From: Burkholderia sp. Bp9142
Lineage (GTDB): Bacteria > Pseudomonadota > Gammaproteobacteria > Burkholderiales > Burkholderiaceae
DNA: 64,000 nucleotides
NCBI RefSeq assembly: GCF_003853415.1
Contig: NZ_QTPP01000033.1
Coordinates: 1-64,000 of the forward strand
Direction of reading: 5' to 3'
Below, one piece after another: positions 9,090 through 17,490 of this stretch. Every line of letters begins with the position of its first letter. The stretch's first letter is position 1. The notes below the pieces were generated by a model. It made no database searches, had not been told where the DNA came from, and saw only the letters and a program-made list of their open reading frames with translations. The translations under genes and the position numbers were made by a program.

Positions 9090-9356
9090 ATGGAAACGGT
9101 ATTGATCGCCTTGCTGCGCTTCTACAAGGTTGCCGTGAGCCCGATGCTCGGCAACCGTTGCCGTTTTTATCCTTCCTGTTCGGATTACGCGCGCGAGGCA
9201 ATCCAGTATCATGGCGCCGCGCGCGGCACGTATCTCGCCGTCAGGCGCGTGTGCCGATGCCATCCGTTTTCCGCGGGCGGCATCGACCTCGTCCCGCCGC
9301 CCAACTCCGACACTCGCGCTCGCGGCGAAGCCGACGCGCGGTCCCATCGACTCTGA
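9090..9356 (+). CDS. yidD: Membrane protein insertion efficiency factor YidD
   Basis: An 88-residue membrane-associated protein that assists YidC-dependent insertion of inner-membrane proteins. Family hallmarks are LLRFYKVAVSPML at the N-terminus, CRFYPSCSDYA in the middle and CRCHPFSAGGIDLVP near the end. It ends 8 bp before yidC, so the two are surely co-transcribed. Its tail after VPPP is variable. Confidence 0.93.
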   Translation: METVLIALLRFYKVAVSPMLGNRCRFYPSCSDYAREAIQYHGAARGTYLAVRRVCRCHPFSAGGIDLVPPPNSDTRARGEADARSHRL

Positions 9357-9364
9357 GACAACGC

Positions 9365-11026
9365 ATGGATATCAAACGCACCGTCCTATGGGTGATCTTC
9401 TTCATGTCCGCTGTCATGCTGTACGACAACTGGCAGCGCGACCATGGACGCCCGTCGATGTTCTTCCCGAGCGCCACGCAGACGGCCCCCGCGGCCGCGG
9501 CAGGCGGGGCTTCGGGCACGGGCGCGACGACGCCGGCAGGTGACGTGCCTGCCGCTGCAGCCGGCACCGCGCCGTCGACGACGGCTCCGGCCGCGCAAGC
9601 GCAGCTCGTGAAGTTCTCGACCGACGTCTATGACGGCGAAATCGACACGCGCGGCGGCACGCTCGCGAAGCTGACGCTGAAGAAGCAGGGCGACGGCAAG
9701 CAGCCCGACCTGTACATCACGCTGTTCGACCACACGGCCGGCCACACGTACCTCGCGCGCTCGGGCCTGCTCGGCGGCGACTTCCCGAACCACAACGACG
9801 TCTACACGCAGGTCAATGCGGGCCCGACGTCGCTGACGGGCGACCAGAACACGCTGAAGCTGTCGTTCGAATCGCCGGTGAAGGGCGGCGTGAAGGTCGT
9901 GAAGACCTACACGTTCACGCGCGGCAGCTACGTGATCGGCGTCGACACCAAGATCGACAACGTCGGCACGGCGCCTGTCACGCCGACGGTCTACATGGAA
10001 CTGGTGCGCGACAACACGGCCGTCGAAACGCCGATGTTCTCGCATACGTTCCTCGGGCCGGCGGTCTACACGGACACGAAGCACTTCCAGAAGATCGACT
10101 TCAGCGACCTCGACAAGAACAAGGCGAACTTCGAGAAGTCGGCCGACAACGGCTGGGTCGCGATGGTGCAGCACTACTTCGCGTCGGCCTGGATTCCGCA
10201 GCAGGGCGCGAAGCGCGACATCTACGCCGAGAAGATCGATCCGACGCTGTATCGCGTCGGCGTGAAGCAGCCGGTCGCCGCGATCGCGCCGGGCCAGTCG
10301 GCCGACGTGCAGGCACGCCTGTTCGCCGGCCCGGAAGAAGAGCGCATGCTCGAAGGCATCGCGCCGGGCCTGGAGCTCGTGAAGGACTACGGCTGGGTGA
10401 CGATCATCGCGAAGCCGCTGTTCTGGCTGCTCGAGAAGATCCACGGGCTCGTCGGCAACTGGGGCTGGGCGATCGTGCTGCTCACCGTGCTGATCAAGGC
10501 CGTGTTCTTCCCGCTGTCGGCCGCGAGCTACAAGTCGATGGCGCGCATGAAGGAAATCACGCCGCGCATGCAGGCGCTGCGCGAACGCTTCAAGAGCGAT
10601 CCGCAGAAGATGAATGCCGCGCTGATGGAGCTGTACAAGACCGAGAAGGTCAATCCGTTCGGCGGCTGCCTGCCGGTCGTGATCCAGATCCCGGTGTTCA
10701 TCTCGCTGTACTGGGTGCTGCTTGCCTCGGTCGAAATGCGCGGCGCGCCGTGGATTCTGTGGATTCATGACCTGTCGCAGCGCGATCCGTTCTTCATCCT
10801 GCCGGTGCTGATGGCCGTGTCGATGTTCGTGCAGACGAGCCTGAACCCGACGCCGCCGGACCCGGTCCAGGCGAAGATGATGAAGTTCATGCCGATCGCG
10901 TTCTCGGTGATGTTCTTCTTCTTCCCGGCCGGCCTGGTGCTGTACTACGTCGTGAACAACGTGCTGTCGATCGCGCAGCAGTACTACATCACGCGCAAGC
11001 TCGGCGGGGCCAAGAAACCGGCCTGA
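9365..11026 (+). CDS. yidC: Membrane protein insertase YidC
   Basis: An inner-membrane insertase of 553 residues acting alone or with SecYEG. It begins MDIKRTVLWVIFFMSA with the first membrane segment, followed by a large periplasmic domain (about residues 40-350) with an Ala/Thr/Gly-rich entry segment. The conserved C-terminal core follows: GNWGWAIVLLTVLIKA, then the cytoplasmic hairpin with MQALRERFKSDPQKMN, then further membrane segments. The start at 9365 lies just after yidD. A strong terminator follows at 11071-11104. Confidence 0.97.
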   Translation: MDIKRTVLWVIFFMSAVMLYDNWQRDHGRPSMFFPSATQTAPAAAAGGASGTGATTPAGDVPAAAAGTAPSTTAPAAQAQLVKFSTDVYDGEIDTRGGTLAKLTLKKQGDGKQPDLYITLFDHTAGHTYLARSGLLGGDFPNHNDVYTQVNAGPTSLTGDQNTLKLSFESPVKGGVKVVKTYTFTRGSYVIGVDTKIDNVGTAPVTPTVYMELVRDNTAVETPMFSHTFLGPAVYTDTKHFQKIDFSDLDKNKANFEKSADNGWVAMVQHYFASAWIPQQGAKRDIYAEKIDPTLYRVGVKQPVAAIAPGQSADVQARLFAGPEEERMLEGIAPGLELVKDYGWVTIIAKPLFWLLEKIHGLVGNWGWAIVLLTVLIKAVFFPLSAASYKSMARMKEITPRMQALRERFKSDPQKMNAALMELYKTEKVNPFGGCLPVVIQIPVFISLYWVLLASVEMRGAPWILWIHDLSQRDPFFILPVLMAVSMFVQTSLNPTPPDPVQAKMMKFMPIAFSVMFFFFPAGLVLYYVVNNVLSIAQQYYITRKLGGAKKPA

Positions 11027-11070
11027 CGCCCGTGGCACACGCGGGCGGCCAGCCGCCCGCGATGCATGTA

Positions 11071-11104
11071 AAAAAGCCGCATGGTGCGATCCATGCGGCT
11101 TTTT
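11071..11104 (+). terminator. Bidirectional intrinsic terminator after yidC
   Basis: The stem AAGCCGCATGG (11074-11084) and CCATGCGGCTT (11091-11101) has an A-run on one side and a T-run on the other, so it can end yidC transcription rightward and transcription of the leftward XRE-type gene. Confidence 0.9.
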
Positions 11105-11158
11105 CGTTTCCGGCGGGTGGCGCGGCGGGCGGCGCGTGCGGAGCTTGGCCGCTGCCGT

Positions 11159-11596
11159 TCAGGCCTTCTTCGCTTCGATTTTCGCGTCGCCGCCGTAGAA
11201 CTGCTCGATCAGTTCCTGAACGAGGTAGCGCTGATGCGGCGGCAGCGCCTCGATCTTCGACGCGAGTTCGATCGTCTCGGGCGTCGGCGGATAGCGCTCG
11301 TCGCGCGGCAGCGGTTGCGGGGTCGTATGTTCGGTCACGCTCGGCGACGGGCCGTAATGCAGCCAATGCAGTTCGACGCGCAACCACTCGGCGAGCGTTT
11401 CGAGTTTGTCCGGCGTCGGAATCGTGCGGCCCGTCAGCCATTTGTGCGCGGTTTGCGGCGAAACCGGCTGCGCACCGCGGTGACGCAGATTGAATCGGTT
11501 CGCGAGCTCCGTCGCACCGGTGACCTTCTCCGGGCTGCGCCGCAAGGCGAATTTCAGGCGTTCCGAGAACGCTGCTTTTTCTTCGGGTGTCGGCAT
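11159..11596 (-). CDS. XRE-type helix-turn-helix protein
   Basis: A 145-residue soluble protein with an N-terminal helix-turn-helix of the phage-repressor type. The segment TELANRFNLRHRG followed by QTAHKWLTGRTIPTPDKLETL resembles an XRE recognition helix and the usual conserved tail. The C-terminal half (from about residue 85) is predicted helical with no known domain I can name. It sits between yidC and mnmE on the opposite strand, convergent with yidC, and uses the shared terminator. Its target genes are unknown; autoregulation is likely for this family. The start at 11596 has no strong ribosome-binding site. Confidence 0.75.
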   Translation of the reverse strand: MPTPEEKAAFSERLKFALRRSPEKVTGATELANRFNLRHRGAQPVSPQTAHKWLTGRTIPTPDKLETLAEWLRVELHWLHYGPSPSVTEHTTPQPLPRDERYPPTPETIELASKIEALPPHQRYLVQELIEQFYGGDAKIEAKKA

Positions 11597-11933
11597 GGGG
11601 GTGATTGTGCAATTTCACCGACGCGTCTCAGACAACCATCCAAGATAAACATAGCCTATTCAGACGAATCCCAACCTGCAGTGGAGCGTATGGCTGAATT
11701 GGGGGCCGCAGCGTCGGACCACTCCGACAGGCGTACTCGTCCGAAGTGGACAGTACGCAGCGGTTCGGCACTGATACTCGGCTTAGCTCCGTCGGGATAA
11801 ATTCGGGCGAGTTCGAATCCGATGGGGCGTCCGGTGGCGTGCGGGCCGGCACGCTACAATGCCGGCGTCCCGATGCGTGAACTGTTGCACGGGCGCACCA
11901 TTCACTGTCTGCTTACCCGATTCATCCGATTCC
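11597..11933. other. Spacer between the XRE-type gene and mnmE
   Basis: A 337-bp divergent spacer. A possible -10 box TACAAT lies at 11855-11860 for mnmE, without a clear -35. I see no convincing gene or repeat. Confidence 0.4.
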
Positions 11934-13328
11934 ATGCTCGCTACCGATTCCGATCCGATCGTCGCCATTGCCACTGCTGCCGGCCGGGGTGGCATCGGTG
12001 TCGTCCGCGTGTCGTTCGGGCGAGGCGGCGAGGCGGCTGCGCGGCCGCTGATCGACGCATTGTGCGGGCAGCGGCTCGCGCCGCGCCATGCGAGCTACGT
12101 GCCGTTCCTCGACGAGCACGGCGCGCCGCTCGACCGCGGAATCGCGCTGTATTTCCCCGCGCCGTATTCGTACACCGGCGAGCACGTGCTGGAGTTGCAG
12201 GGGCATGGCGGGCCGATCGTGATGCAGCTGCTGCTGCAGCGCTGCCTCGATGCGGGGCGCAGCTTCGGGCTGCGGCTCGCGGAGCCGGGCGAGTTCACGC
12301 GGCGCGCGTTCCTGAACGACAAGCTCGACCTCGCGCAGGCCGAGGCCGTCGCCGACCTGATCGAGGCGAGTACCGAGGCGGCGGCGCGCTCGGCCGGGCG
12401 CTCGCTCGACGGCGCGTTCTCGCGGCAGATCCATGCGCTCGTCGAGGACGTGATCACACTGCGGATGCTGGTCGAGGCGACGCTCGATTTCCCGGAAGAG
12501 GAAATCGACTTCCTGGAGGCGGCCGATGCGCGCGGCAAGCTCGCGAAGATCCGCGAGCAACTCGCGCACGTGCTCGGCGATGCGCGGCAGGGCGCGCTGC
12601 TGCGCGAGGGGCTGTCGGTCGTGCTGGCGGGGCAGCCGAACGTCGGCAAGTCGTCGCTGCTGAATGCGCTCGCCGGCGCGGAGCTGGCGATCGTCACGCC
12701 GATCGCCGGCACGACGCGCGACAAGGTCGCGCAGACGATCCAGGTCGAAGGGATTCCGCTGCACATCATCGATACGGCCGGGTTGCGCGAGACGGAGGAC
12801 GAGGTCGAGCGGATCGGGATTGCACGCACGTGGAGCGAGATCGAGCGCGCGGACGTCGTGCTGCATCTGCTCGATTCGCGCACGGGGATGACGGCGGACG
12901 ACGAGACGATCGCGGCGCGGTTCCCGGGCGGCGTGCCGGTGGTGCGCGTGCTGAACAAGACGGATCTCACCGGCGTGCAGGCGTGCGTCGAGCATCCGGC
13001 GGCGGAAGGCGATCTGACCGAGGTGCACCTGTCGGCGAAGCGCGGCGACGGGATCGACATGCTGCGTGCGGAGCTGCTGCGGATCGCGGGGTGGCAGGCG
13101 GGTGCCGAAGGCGTTTATCTGGCGCGCGAGCGGCATCTGATCGCGCTGCGGTCGGCGCAGGAACATCTGGCTCAGGCGGCCGATCATGCGGAGCAGCGCG
13201 CGCAATCGCTCGATCTGTTCGCGGAGGAGCTGCGGCTCGCGCAGGAGCAGCTCAATGCGATTACCGGGGAGTTCACTTCGGATGATCTGCTGGGGGTGAT
13301 TTTCAGCAGATTCTGTATCGGGAAGTGA
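11934..13328 (+). CDS. mnmE: tRNA modification GTPase MnmE
   Basis: A 464-residue potassium-activated GTPase that with MnmG installs cmnm5U at the tRNA wobble position. Order of domains: an N-terminal tetrahydrofolate-binding domain (DPIVAIATAAGRGGIGVVR), a helical domain (EFTRRAFLNDKLDLAQAEAV), and an embedded G domain with G1 GQPNVGKSSL, G2 GTTRD, G3 DTAG and G4 NKTD. The C-terminal FCIGK carries the catalytic Cys. ATG at 11934 gives the family N-terminus MLATDSDPI; the open frame upstream does not resemble the family. It follows yidC as in most Proteobacteria. Confidence 0.97.
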   Translation: MLATDSDPIVAIATAAGRGGIGVVRVSFGRGGEAAARPLIDALCGQRLAPRHASYVPFLDEHGAPLDRGIALYFPAPYSYTGEHVLELQGHGGPIVMQLLLQRCLDAGRSFGLRLAEPGEFTRRAFLNDKLDLAQAEAVADLIEASTEAAARSAGRSLDGAFSRQIHALVEDVITLRMLVEATLDFPEEEIDFLEAADARGKLAKIREQLAHVLGDARQGALLREGLSVVLAGQPNVGKSSLLNALAGAELAIVTPIAGTTRDKVAQTIQVEGIPLHIIDTAGLRETEDEVERIGIARTWSEIERADVVLHLLDSRTGMTADDETIAARFPGGVPVVRVLNKTDLTGVQACVEHPAAEGDLTEVHLSAKRGDGIDMLRAELLRIAGWQAGAEGVYLARERHLIALRSAQEHLAQAADHAEQRAQSLDLFAEELRLAQEQLNAITGEFTSDDLLGVIFSRFCIGK

Positions 13329-13445
13329 CAGTGGCCAAGGCCGGGAAAAAGGAGCGCGGCTCGAACGTCTTCATGACGAAACGCGGGCTGCGCTCTCTCT
13401 GGCGCACGCGGAGCCCGGTCAAGCTGCGACCCGGGCCGTGGATGC

Positions 13446-13473
13446 TGCATCGACGTGGCTGCTCGTCGATGCA
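13446..13473. repeat. Perfect 10-bp inverted repeat downstream of the tiny lipoprotein gene
   Basis: TGCATCGACG (13446-13455) and CGTCGATGCA (13464-13473) with an 8-nt loop. It lies 20 bp past the stop of the leftward lipoprotein gene, so a terminator-like hairpin is plausible, but no T-run follows. Confidence 0.5.
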
Positions 13474-13492
13474 TTCGAACCCGCAACCGCCA

Positions 13493-13618
13493 TCAATCCC
13501 AATGCCGATGATGATGGTAATACCCGCCACCACCGTAATACCCGCCGCCATCCGGCACCACGATGCAGCCGCTCAGCAGCACGGCCACACCGGCAATCAG
13601 CAAAAGGGTTTTCTTCAT
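13493..13618 (-). CDS. Tiny lipoprotein, Gly/Tyr/His-rich
   Basis: A 41-residue open frame with a complete lipoprotein signal: two Lys at the N-terminus, a hydrophobic stretch and the lipobox LLSGC with Cys at 18. The mature part is about 24 residues, with two GYY elements followed by HHHRHWD. AGGTGAA lies at good distance before the ATG. It probably encodes an envelope lipoprotein of unknown function; the His cluster could bind metal, but that is inference. It is transcribed leftward. A 15-bp palindrome lies about 110 bp upstream of its start. Confidence 0.7.
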   Translation of the reverse strand: MKKTLLLIAGVAVLLSGCIVVPDGGGYYGGGGYYHHHRHWD

Positions 13619-13725
13619 CGCGTTCACCTGCTCGGATTCGACATGAACCCAGCATAGCGAGCGCCGTCAACACCGGCTGTAAGCGATCGTTTCCCGGTGC
13701 CGCAATCCGTAACGGCGGATTATTC

Positions 13726-13740
13726 CGGTCACAATGACCG
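13726..13740. promoter_or_regulatory. 15-bp palindrome, candidate operator
   Basis: CGGTCA-CAA-TGACCG is a perfect inverted repeat in the spacer between the diguanylate cyclase 3' end and the lipoprotein gene. Copies of CCGTAAC/CGTAACGG flank it. No regulator can be assigned. Confidence 0.4.
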
Positions 13741-13767
13741 TAACAAATTCCCAATCCGCAGACGTTT

Positions 13768-15126
13768 TCACGCCGCGGCGACCCGGTTTCGCCCCGCATC
13801 CTTCGCGCGGTACAGCGCGGCATCGGCGGCTTCGATCAACGCATCGGGCGTCGACAGGTCGTCGGCCGACACGGTCGCACAGCCGACGCTGACGCTCACG
13901 CGCCCCGCGGGCGACGCAGGCATCGCGAGATCGAGCCGCAGCACCGCTTCGCGCGCTTCCTCGGCCACGACCCGCGCCCCGCGCGCACCGGTGTTCGGCA
14001 GCACGATCGCAAACTCCTCGCCGCCGTAGCGCGCGACGATATCCGCGGGACGCCGCACCGCGCCGGCCAGCGCATTCGCGACGCCGATCAGGCACGCATC
14101 GCCCTTCACGTGACCGAAAGCGTCGTTGTATGCCTTGAAGTGATCGACGTCGACCATCAGCAGCGACAGCGATTCGCCCTGCCGCCGCGCCTGCAGGAAC
14201 AGCGTGTGGAAGTGATCGTTGAAGTGGCTGCGGTTGAATGCACCGGTCAGCCCGTCGCGCGCGGAAGATCGAACCAGCGTCGCATGCGCCTCGAACAGCT
14301 GCTGATACAGCTTCGTCACTTCCCACGCGAGCACGCACACCAGCACGCCGGGCGTGAACATGCTGAACACGCGCGCGAGATACCAGCCGATCGTGAAGCG
14401 GTTCGTGGTCAGCAGGTTCAGCGTCGTGTCGGTGAGGCAGGCGAGCACCGCGATCGCGAGCCACAGGTCGAGCGTCGTGCGCAGCCGGCCGGAGGCCAGC
14501 ACCGCAACGAGCGCGAGCGCGTTGAGGATCCATACGACCAGCGCGATCCCGTTGACGGGCAGCACGGCCGCATCGCCCGGCGGATGGAGCGCGGGCGGCA
14601 GCGCAACGTTCAGCGCGAGCATGCACAGCAGCGCGGCCGCGATGGCCGGGCCGCCGACCAGCGCGAGGGTCCACCAGCGCGTCTGCGCCGCGCCGACCGG
14701 CGCACGCGTGAGCCGCTCGCGCGCGAGCAGCGCGGCCATCACGAAGCATGGAAAGCCGGCATGCCAGAAGACCCACATCCACGCGGCGCTTTGCGGGCGC
14801 GCGCCGAGCAGGCCGTGCGGCGCGAACACGCCGGGAAAGGTGAGCAGCTGCAGCGCGACGGCGAGCGCGGTGAATGCGTAGGCGCCGCCGAGCGCACCGA
14901 GCACGGGCTGGCGCGTGACGGTGAACTGCGCGCCGAGGAAGAACGCGGCGATGCTCGCGGTGGTGAACACGGTCAGCGCGCACATCGGCATGAACGGCTC
15001 GACGGCCGGCAGCGCGACGTTCGCGTGCGGCACGGCGATCCCGAGCGCGAGCACGATGACGAGTGCCGTCAGCGCGCCGAACCACAGCTGACGACGCGTC
15101 GTATGCTGGATCAGAATACCTTCCAT
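13768..15126 (-). CDS. Membrane-anchored diguanylate cyclase (GGDEF)
   Basis: Synthesises cyclic di-GMP from two GTP. The N-terminal part, to about residue 285, has roughly eight hydrophobic segments and looks like an integral-membrane sensor of the MASE type. A short linker (VTKLYQQLFEAHATLVRSS) leads to the GGDEF domain, which starts at RDGLTGAFNR. The active-site motif is GGEEF, an accepted catalytic variant, and an RxxD inhibitory site (RPAD) lies 5 residues before it, so product inhibition is expected. No EAL domain is present. It is transcribed leftward and its ligand is unknown. Confidence 0.9.
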   Translation of the reverse strand: MEGILIQHTTRRQLWFGALTALVIVLALGIAVPHANVALPAVEPFMPMCALTVFTTASIAAFFLGAQFTVTRQPVLGALGGAYAFTALAVALQLLTFPGVFAPHGLLGARPQSAAWMWVFWHAGFPCFVMAALLARERLTRAPVGAAQTRWWTLALVGGPAIAAALLCMLALNVALPPALHPPGDAAVLPVNGIALVVWILNALALVAVLASGRLRTTLDLWLAIAVLACLTDTTLNLLTTNRFTIGWYLARVFSMFTPGVLVCVLAWEVTKLYQQLFEAHATLVRSSARDGLTGAFNRSHFNDHFHTLFLQARRQGESLSLLMVDVDHFKAYNDAFGHVKGDACLIGVANALAGAVRRPADIVARYGGEEFAIVLPNTGARGARVVAEEAREAVLRLDLAMPASPAGRVSVSVGCATVSADDLSTPDALIEAADAALYRAKDAGRNRVAAA

Positions 15127-15236
15127 GGATTCCCCCGGGCGCTCGTGCGGTCACGCCCGGTCTTGGCGCCGGGCGGCTTGCATCCGGCCGCAGCATGGCC
15201 GGTGCGGGCCGATCCTACCGTGTTATTCGTGCGCGC

Positions 15237-15485
15237 TCAAATACCGAGACCGGGGCCGAAGTTGCCGGCGACCCAGCGCGTGACGGCATTGACGTCCGCG
15301 TAATCCTGTTCGGGCAAGCCGTCGAGCATCGACAGCACTTCGTTGCTTGCGCCGGCGTCGCGTGCAGCGTCGACGATCGCATCCTTGTTCGCCGGGTAGC
15401 GGACGGCCGCCAGCACGTCGGCGATCTGCAGGTCGATCGTTTCGCTGGGGATGTCGTGTGCAGGGAGAGCGGGTTTGTCGTTCAC
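15237..15485 (-). CDS. Small DUF2795-like protein
   Basis: An 82-residue protein, counted from GTG at 15485. The conserved part is IADVLAAVRYPANKDAIV followed by a second helix pair ending in DYADVNAVTRWV, resembling DUF2795, a small helical domain of unknown function. The frame is open upstream to another GTG at 15557, which would add 24 residues that do not look conserved; I prefer the shorter form with moderate confidence. It is soluble with no signal peptide. It is transcribed leftward behind the tiny membrane protein gene, about 100 bp away, and may share its transcript. Confidence 0.65.
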   Translation of the reverse strand: MNDKPALPAHDIPSETIDLQIADVLAAVRYPANKDAIVDAARDAGASNEVLSMLDGLPEQDYADVNAVTRWVAGNFGPGLGI

Positions 15486-15588
15486 GTCGGCGTCTCGCGG
15501 GTTGAGCGGGAATCGGTTCTGGCAAAAGGCGGTTGCAGCGTTCGGGGCGACCCGCACGGACGGGTGCCGTGCCGGGATGGCGATCGAT

Positions 15589-15759
15589 TCAGTGCCCGCG
15601 TCGCACCCGGCGCCACGGATGCTTCCAGTCGATATGCGGTGCGTTTTCGTCGCGCGGATGCTGGCGCCGATGTTCCTGCCACAGTTCGTCGGAGAACAGC
15701 GCAGCCACGATCACGAGTGGCAGCACGAGGAAGATGCCGAGTATGACTTGCTCGATCAC
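15589..15759 (-). CDS. 56-residue single-pass membrane protein
   Basis: A small open frame starting at GTG (15757-15759), preceded by a textbook AAGGAGG 6 nt upstream. Residues 2-22 are strongly hydrophobic (EQVILGIFLVLPLVIVAAL), forming one membrane segment; the rest is charged and aromatic, with LWQEHRR and WKHPWRRVRRGH, and probably cytoplasmic. I do not recognise a family. The strong ribosome-binding site and amphipathic layout support a real gene. It is transcribed leftward, 103 bp ahead of the DUF2795-like gene. Confidence 0.65.
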   Translation of the reverse strand: MIEQVILGIFLVLPLVIVAALFSDELWQEHRRQHPRDENAPHIDWKHPWRRVRRGH

Positions 15760-15912
15760 GATAGCCTCCTTGCGGCGGCAGGAACCCTTGTTCCCATTCT
15801 AGGCTCTGAACTTCTCCCGCGGGTCAACTTGTTACGGCGCGGAACGCGCCCCCGTTCGCGGCGGCGCCGCACGGGGGTTCACGCGCGCGCGGGCATTAAA
15901 AAGGACACGAAC

Positions 15913-16455
15913 ATGCAACTCCAGAACGACAAGCACACACTTGCACTGCGGCCGCTGGAGCGCCAGGACCTGCGCTTCGTCCACGAGCTGAACAACGACG
16001 CGAAGATCATGCGCTACTGGTTCGAGGAGCCGTACGAAACCTTCTCCGAACTGTCGCAGCTGTATGACCGCCACGTGCACGACCAGCGCGAGCGCCGCTT
16101 CGTCGCGGTCGATCCGCAGGACGAACTGGTCGGCCTCGTCGAGCTGATCGAGCTCGACTACATCCATCGTCGCGGCGAGTTCCAGATCATCATCGCGCCC
16201 CAATGCCAGGGACGCGGCTATGCGAGCCAGGCGACGCGTCTCGCGATCGAATATGCGTTCAAGGTATTGAACATGCGCAAGCTGTACCTGATCGTCGATA
16301 CGTCGAATGCGGCGGCAATCCACGTGTACGAGAAATGCGGATTCCAGCACGAGGCCGAATTGAAGGAAGAATTTTTCGGAAATGGTGCATATCACAACGC
16401 ATATCGCATGTGCATCTTCCAGCGCGATTATTTCGAGCGCCCGCAACCGGTCTGA
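15913..16455 (+). CDS. speG: Spermidine N1-acetyltransferase
   Basis: A 180-residue GNAT-fold enzyme that acetylates spermidine with acetyl-CoA and so lowers polyamine toxicity. It aligns along its length with E. coli SpeG as I recall it: LRPLERQDLRFVHELNN, MRYWFEEPYETFSEL, HRRGEFQIIIAP, the acetyl-CoA loop QGRGYA, and RMCIFQRDYF near the end. ATG at 15913 follows AAAAGGA at good spacing and gives the family N-terminus; longer open frame upstream is chance. It stands alone between leftward small genes and a 510-bp spacer. Confidence 0.9.
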   Translation: MQLQNDKHTLALRPLERQDLRFVHELNNDAKIMRYWFEEPYETFSELSQLYDRHVHDQRERRFVAVDPQDELVGLVELIELDYIHRRGEFQIIIAPQCQGRGYASQATRLAIEYAFKVLNMRKLYLIVDTSNAAAIHVYEKCGFQHEAELKEEFFGNGAYHNAYRMCIFQRDYFERPQPV

Positions 16456-16965
16456 ATGAAGCCGGGTGAAAACACGGAAAACACGGAGAAAACACCCTGC
16501 GGCCCCGCTGCCACGGGCGCCCGGCCCGCACGGAAAAAATACGGGTAAATACGAACGCGCTTATACCTGGCATTTTTCTTGTATCAGGTAAATCCGGTCC
16601 CGCACTGCAGTAAATTCATATCGTTCCGGACGACTTTGTGTGCAACGCATCAAAATGATCCCGATATTGAAATGAATTATCCAAACCGTTCAACGGGCGC
16701 ATTGCAGCCTCGCTGAAAGTCTTGCCGGACAATGCTTTGCGCCCGGCGGCGCGGTCTGGTCCGCCGGACGGCAGGCGCCGCCGCGCGTGCGCGGCACGCG
16801 AAAAACCGGGTGCGCGCAGGGTGCGACAATTCGCCGCTATTGCGATCGCACAACAAATGTGCTTGATATCGTTTGCCGGTCTTCTAAAGTGAAAAACGTG
16901 GGTTCACGATCATCTTTAAACACATAGCTAACCCAGCCTGGTGCCCGCAAGCCTGGAGACAGAAC
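16456..16965. other. 510-bp spacer, partly AT-rich
   Basis: It holds short GAAAACACG direct repeats (16469-16494), a 30-codon chance frame, an AT-richer stretch at 16600-16680, and the promoter at 16863-16890. I see no other gene. Confidence 0.4.
16863..16890 (+). promoter_or_regulatory. Sigma-70-like promoter of the secreted protein gene
   Basis: TTGATA (16863-16868), a 16-bp spacer, then TAAAGT (16885-16890), about 75 bp before the start codon at 16966. Confidence 0.5.
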
Positions 16966-17313
16966 ATGATGAAGCGAACCGGTGTCCTTTTCGCCCTTGT
17001 CGGCGCATTTTCCGTGGTGTCGATCGCGCAGGCGGGCGGCGACGCGGCTGTCCAGCCGAAGCAGGAAATCCAGCTGACGAAGAATGCGTGGGGCTGTCTG
17101 TCGAAAGACAATCTGGACTCCGTACTGAGTCACGAGCGTGACGGCAAGTCGCAGGCGAAGCAGCAGTACTTCGACGACTACCGTTGCCTGTCGGTGCCGG
17201 AAGGCCAGCGCTTCCGCGTGGTGTCGGTCGATCAGGGCGACGTCCAGTTCGTCAGCGCCGACAACAGCGATCAGCAGGGTCTCTGGACCGATTCGCGCTT
17301 CGTCAAGCAGTAA
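16966..17313 (+). CDS. Secreted hypothetical protein
   Basis: A 115-residue protein with a clear signal peptide: MMKR, a hydrophobic core to about residue 20, and AQA followed by GG as the likely cleavage site. The mature part of about 92 residues has two Cys (WGCLSK and YRCLSV) that could form a disulphide, and an acidic Gln-rich C-terminus. No family recognised. Probably periplasmic. It is monocistronic, with its own promoter upstream and yaeQ starting 177 bp later. Confidence 0.75.
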   Translation: MMKRTGVLFALVGAFSVVSIAQAGGDAAVQPKQEIQLTKNAWGCLSKDNLDSVLSHERDGKSQAKQQYFDDYRCLSVPEGQRFRVVSVDQGDVQFVSADNSDQQGLWTDSRFVKQ

Positions 17314-17490
17314 CCCGCACGCGCACCTCTCGCACCCGCGCGCCGGCCCGAACCGCCGGCGGCGCGCCCCGAACGCGGCCCGGCCGATGCCGGGCCGTCG
17401 TGCTGTGGAGCGCCCGTCGCGCGCCGGGCGACGCGCATTCGGTATCATCACGGCCCGACCGAACCGAATGCCCGCCCGGGCCGTATCCGC

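Noticed and set aside
16456..16548. 30-codon frame directly behind speG
   Set aside because: No ribosome-binding site of its own, repetitive Glu/Asn/Thr codons; not enough to call a gene.
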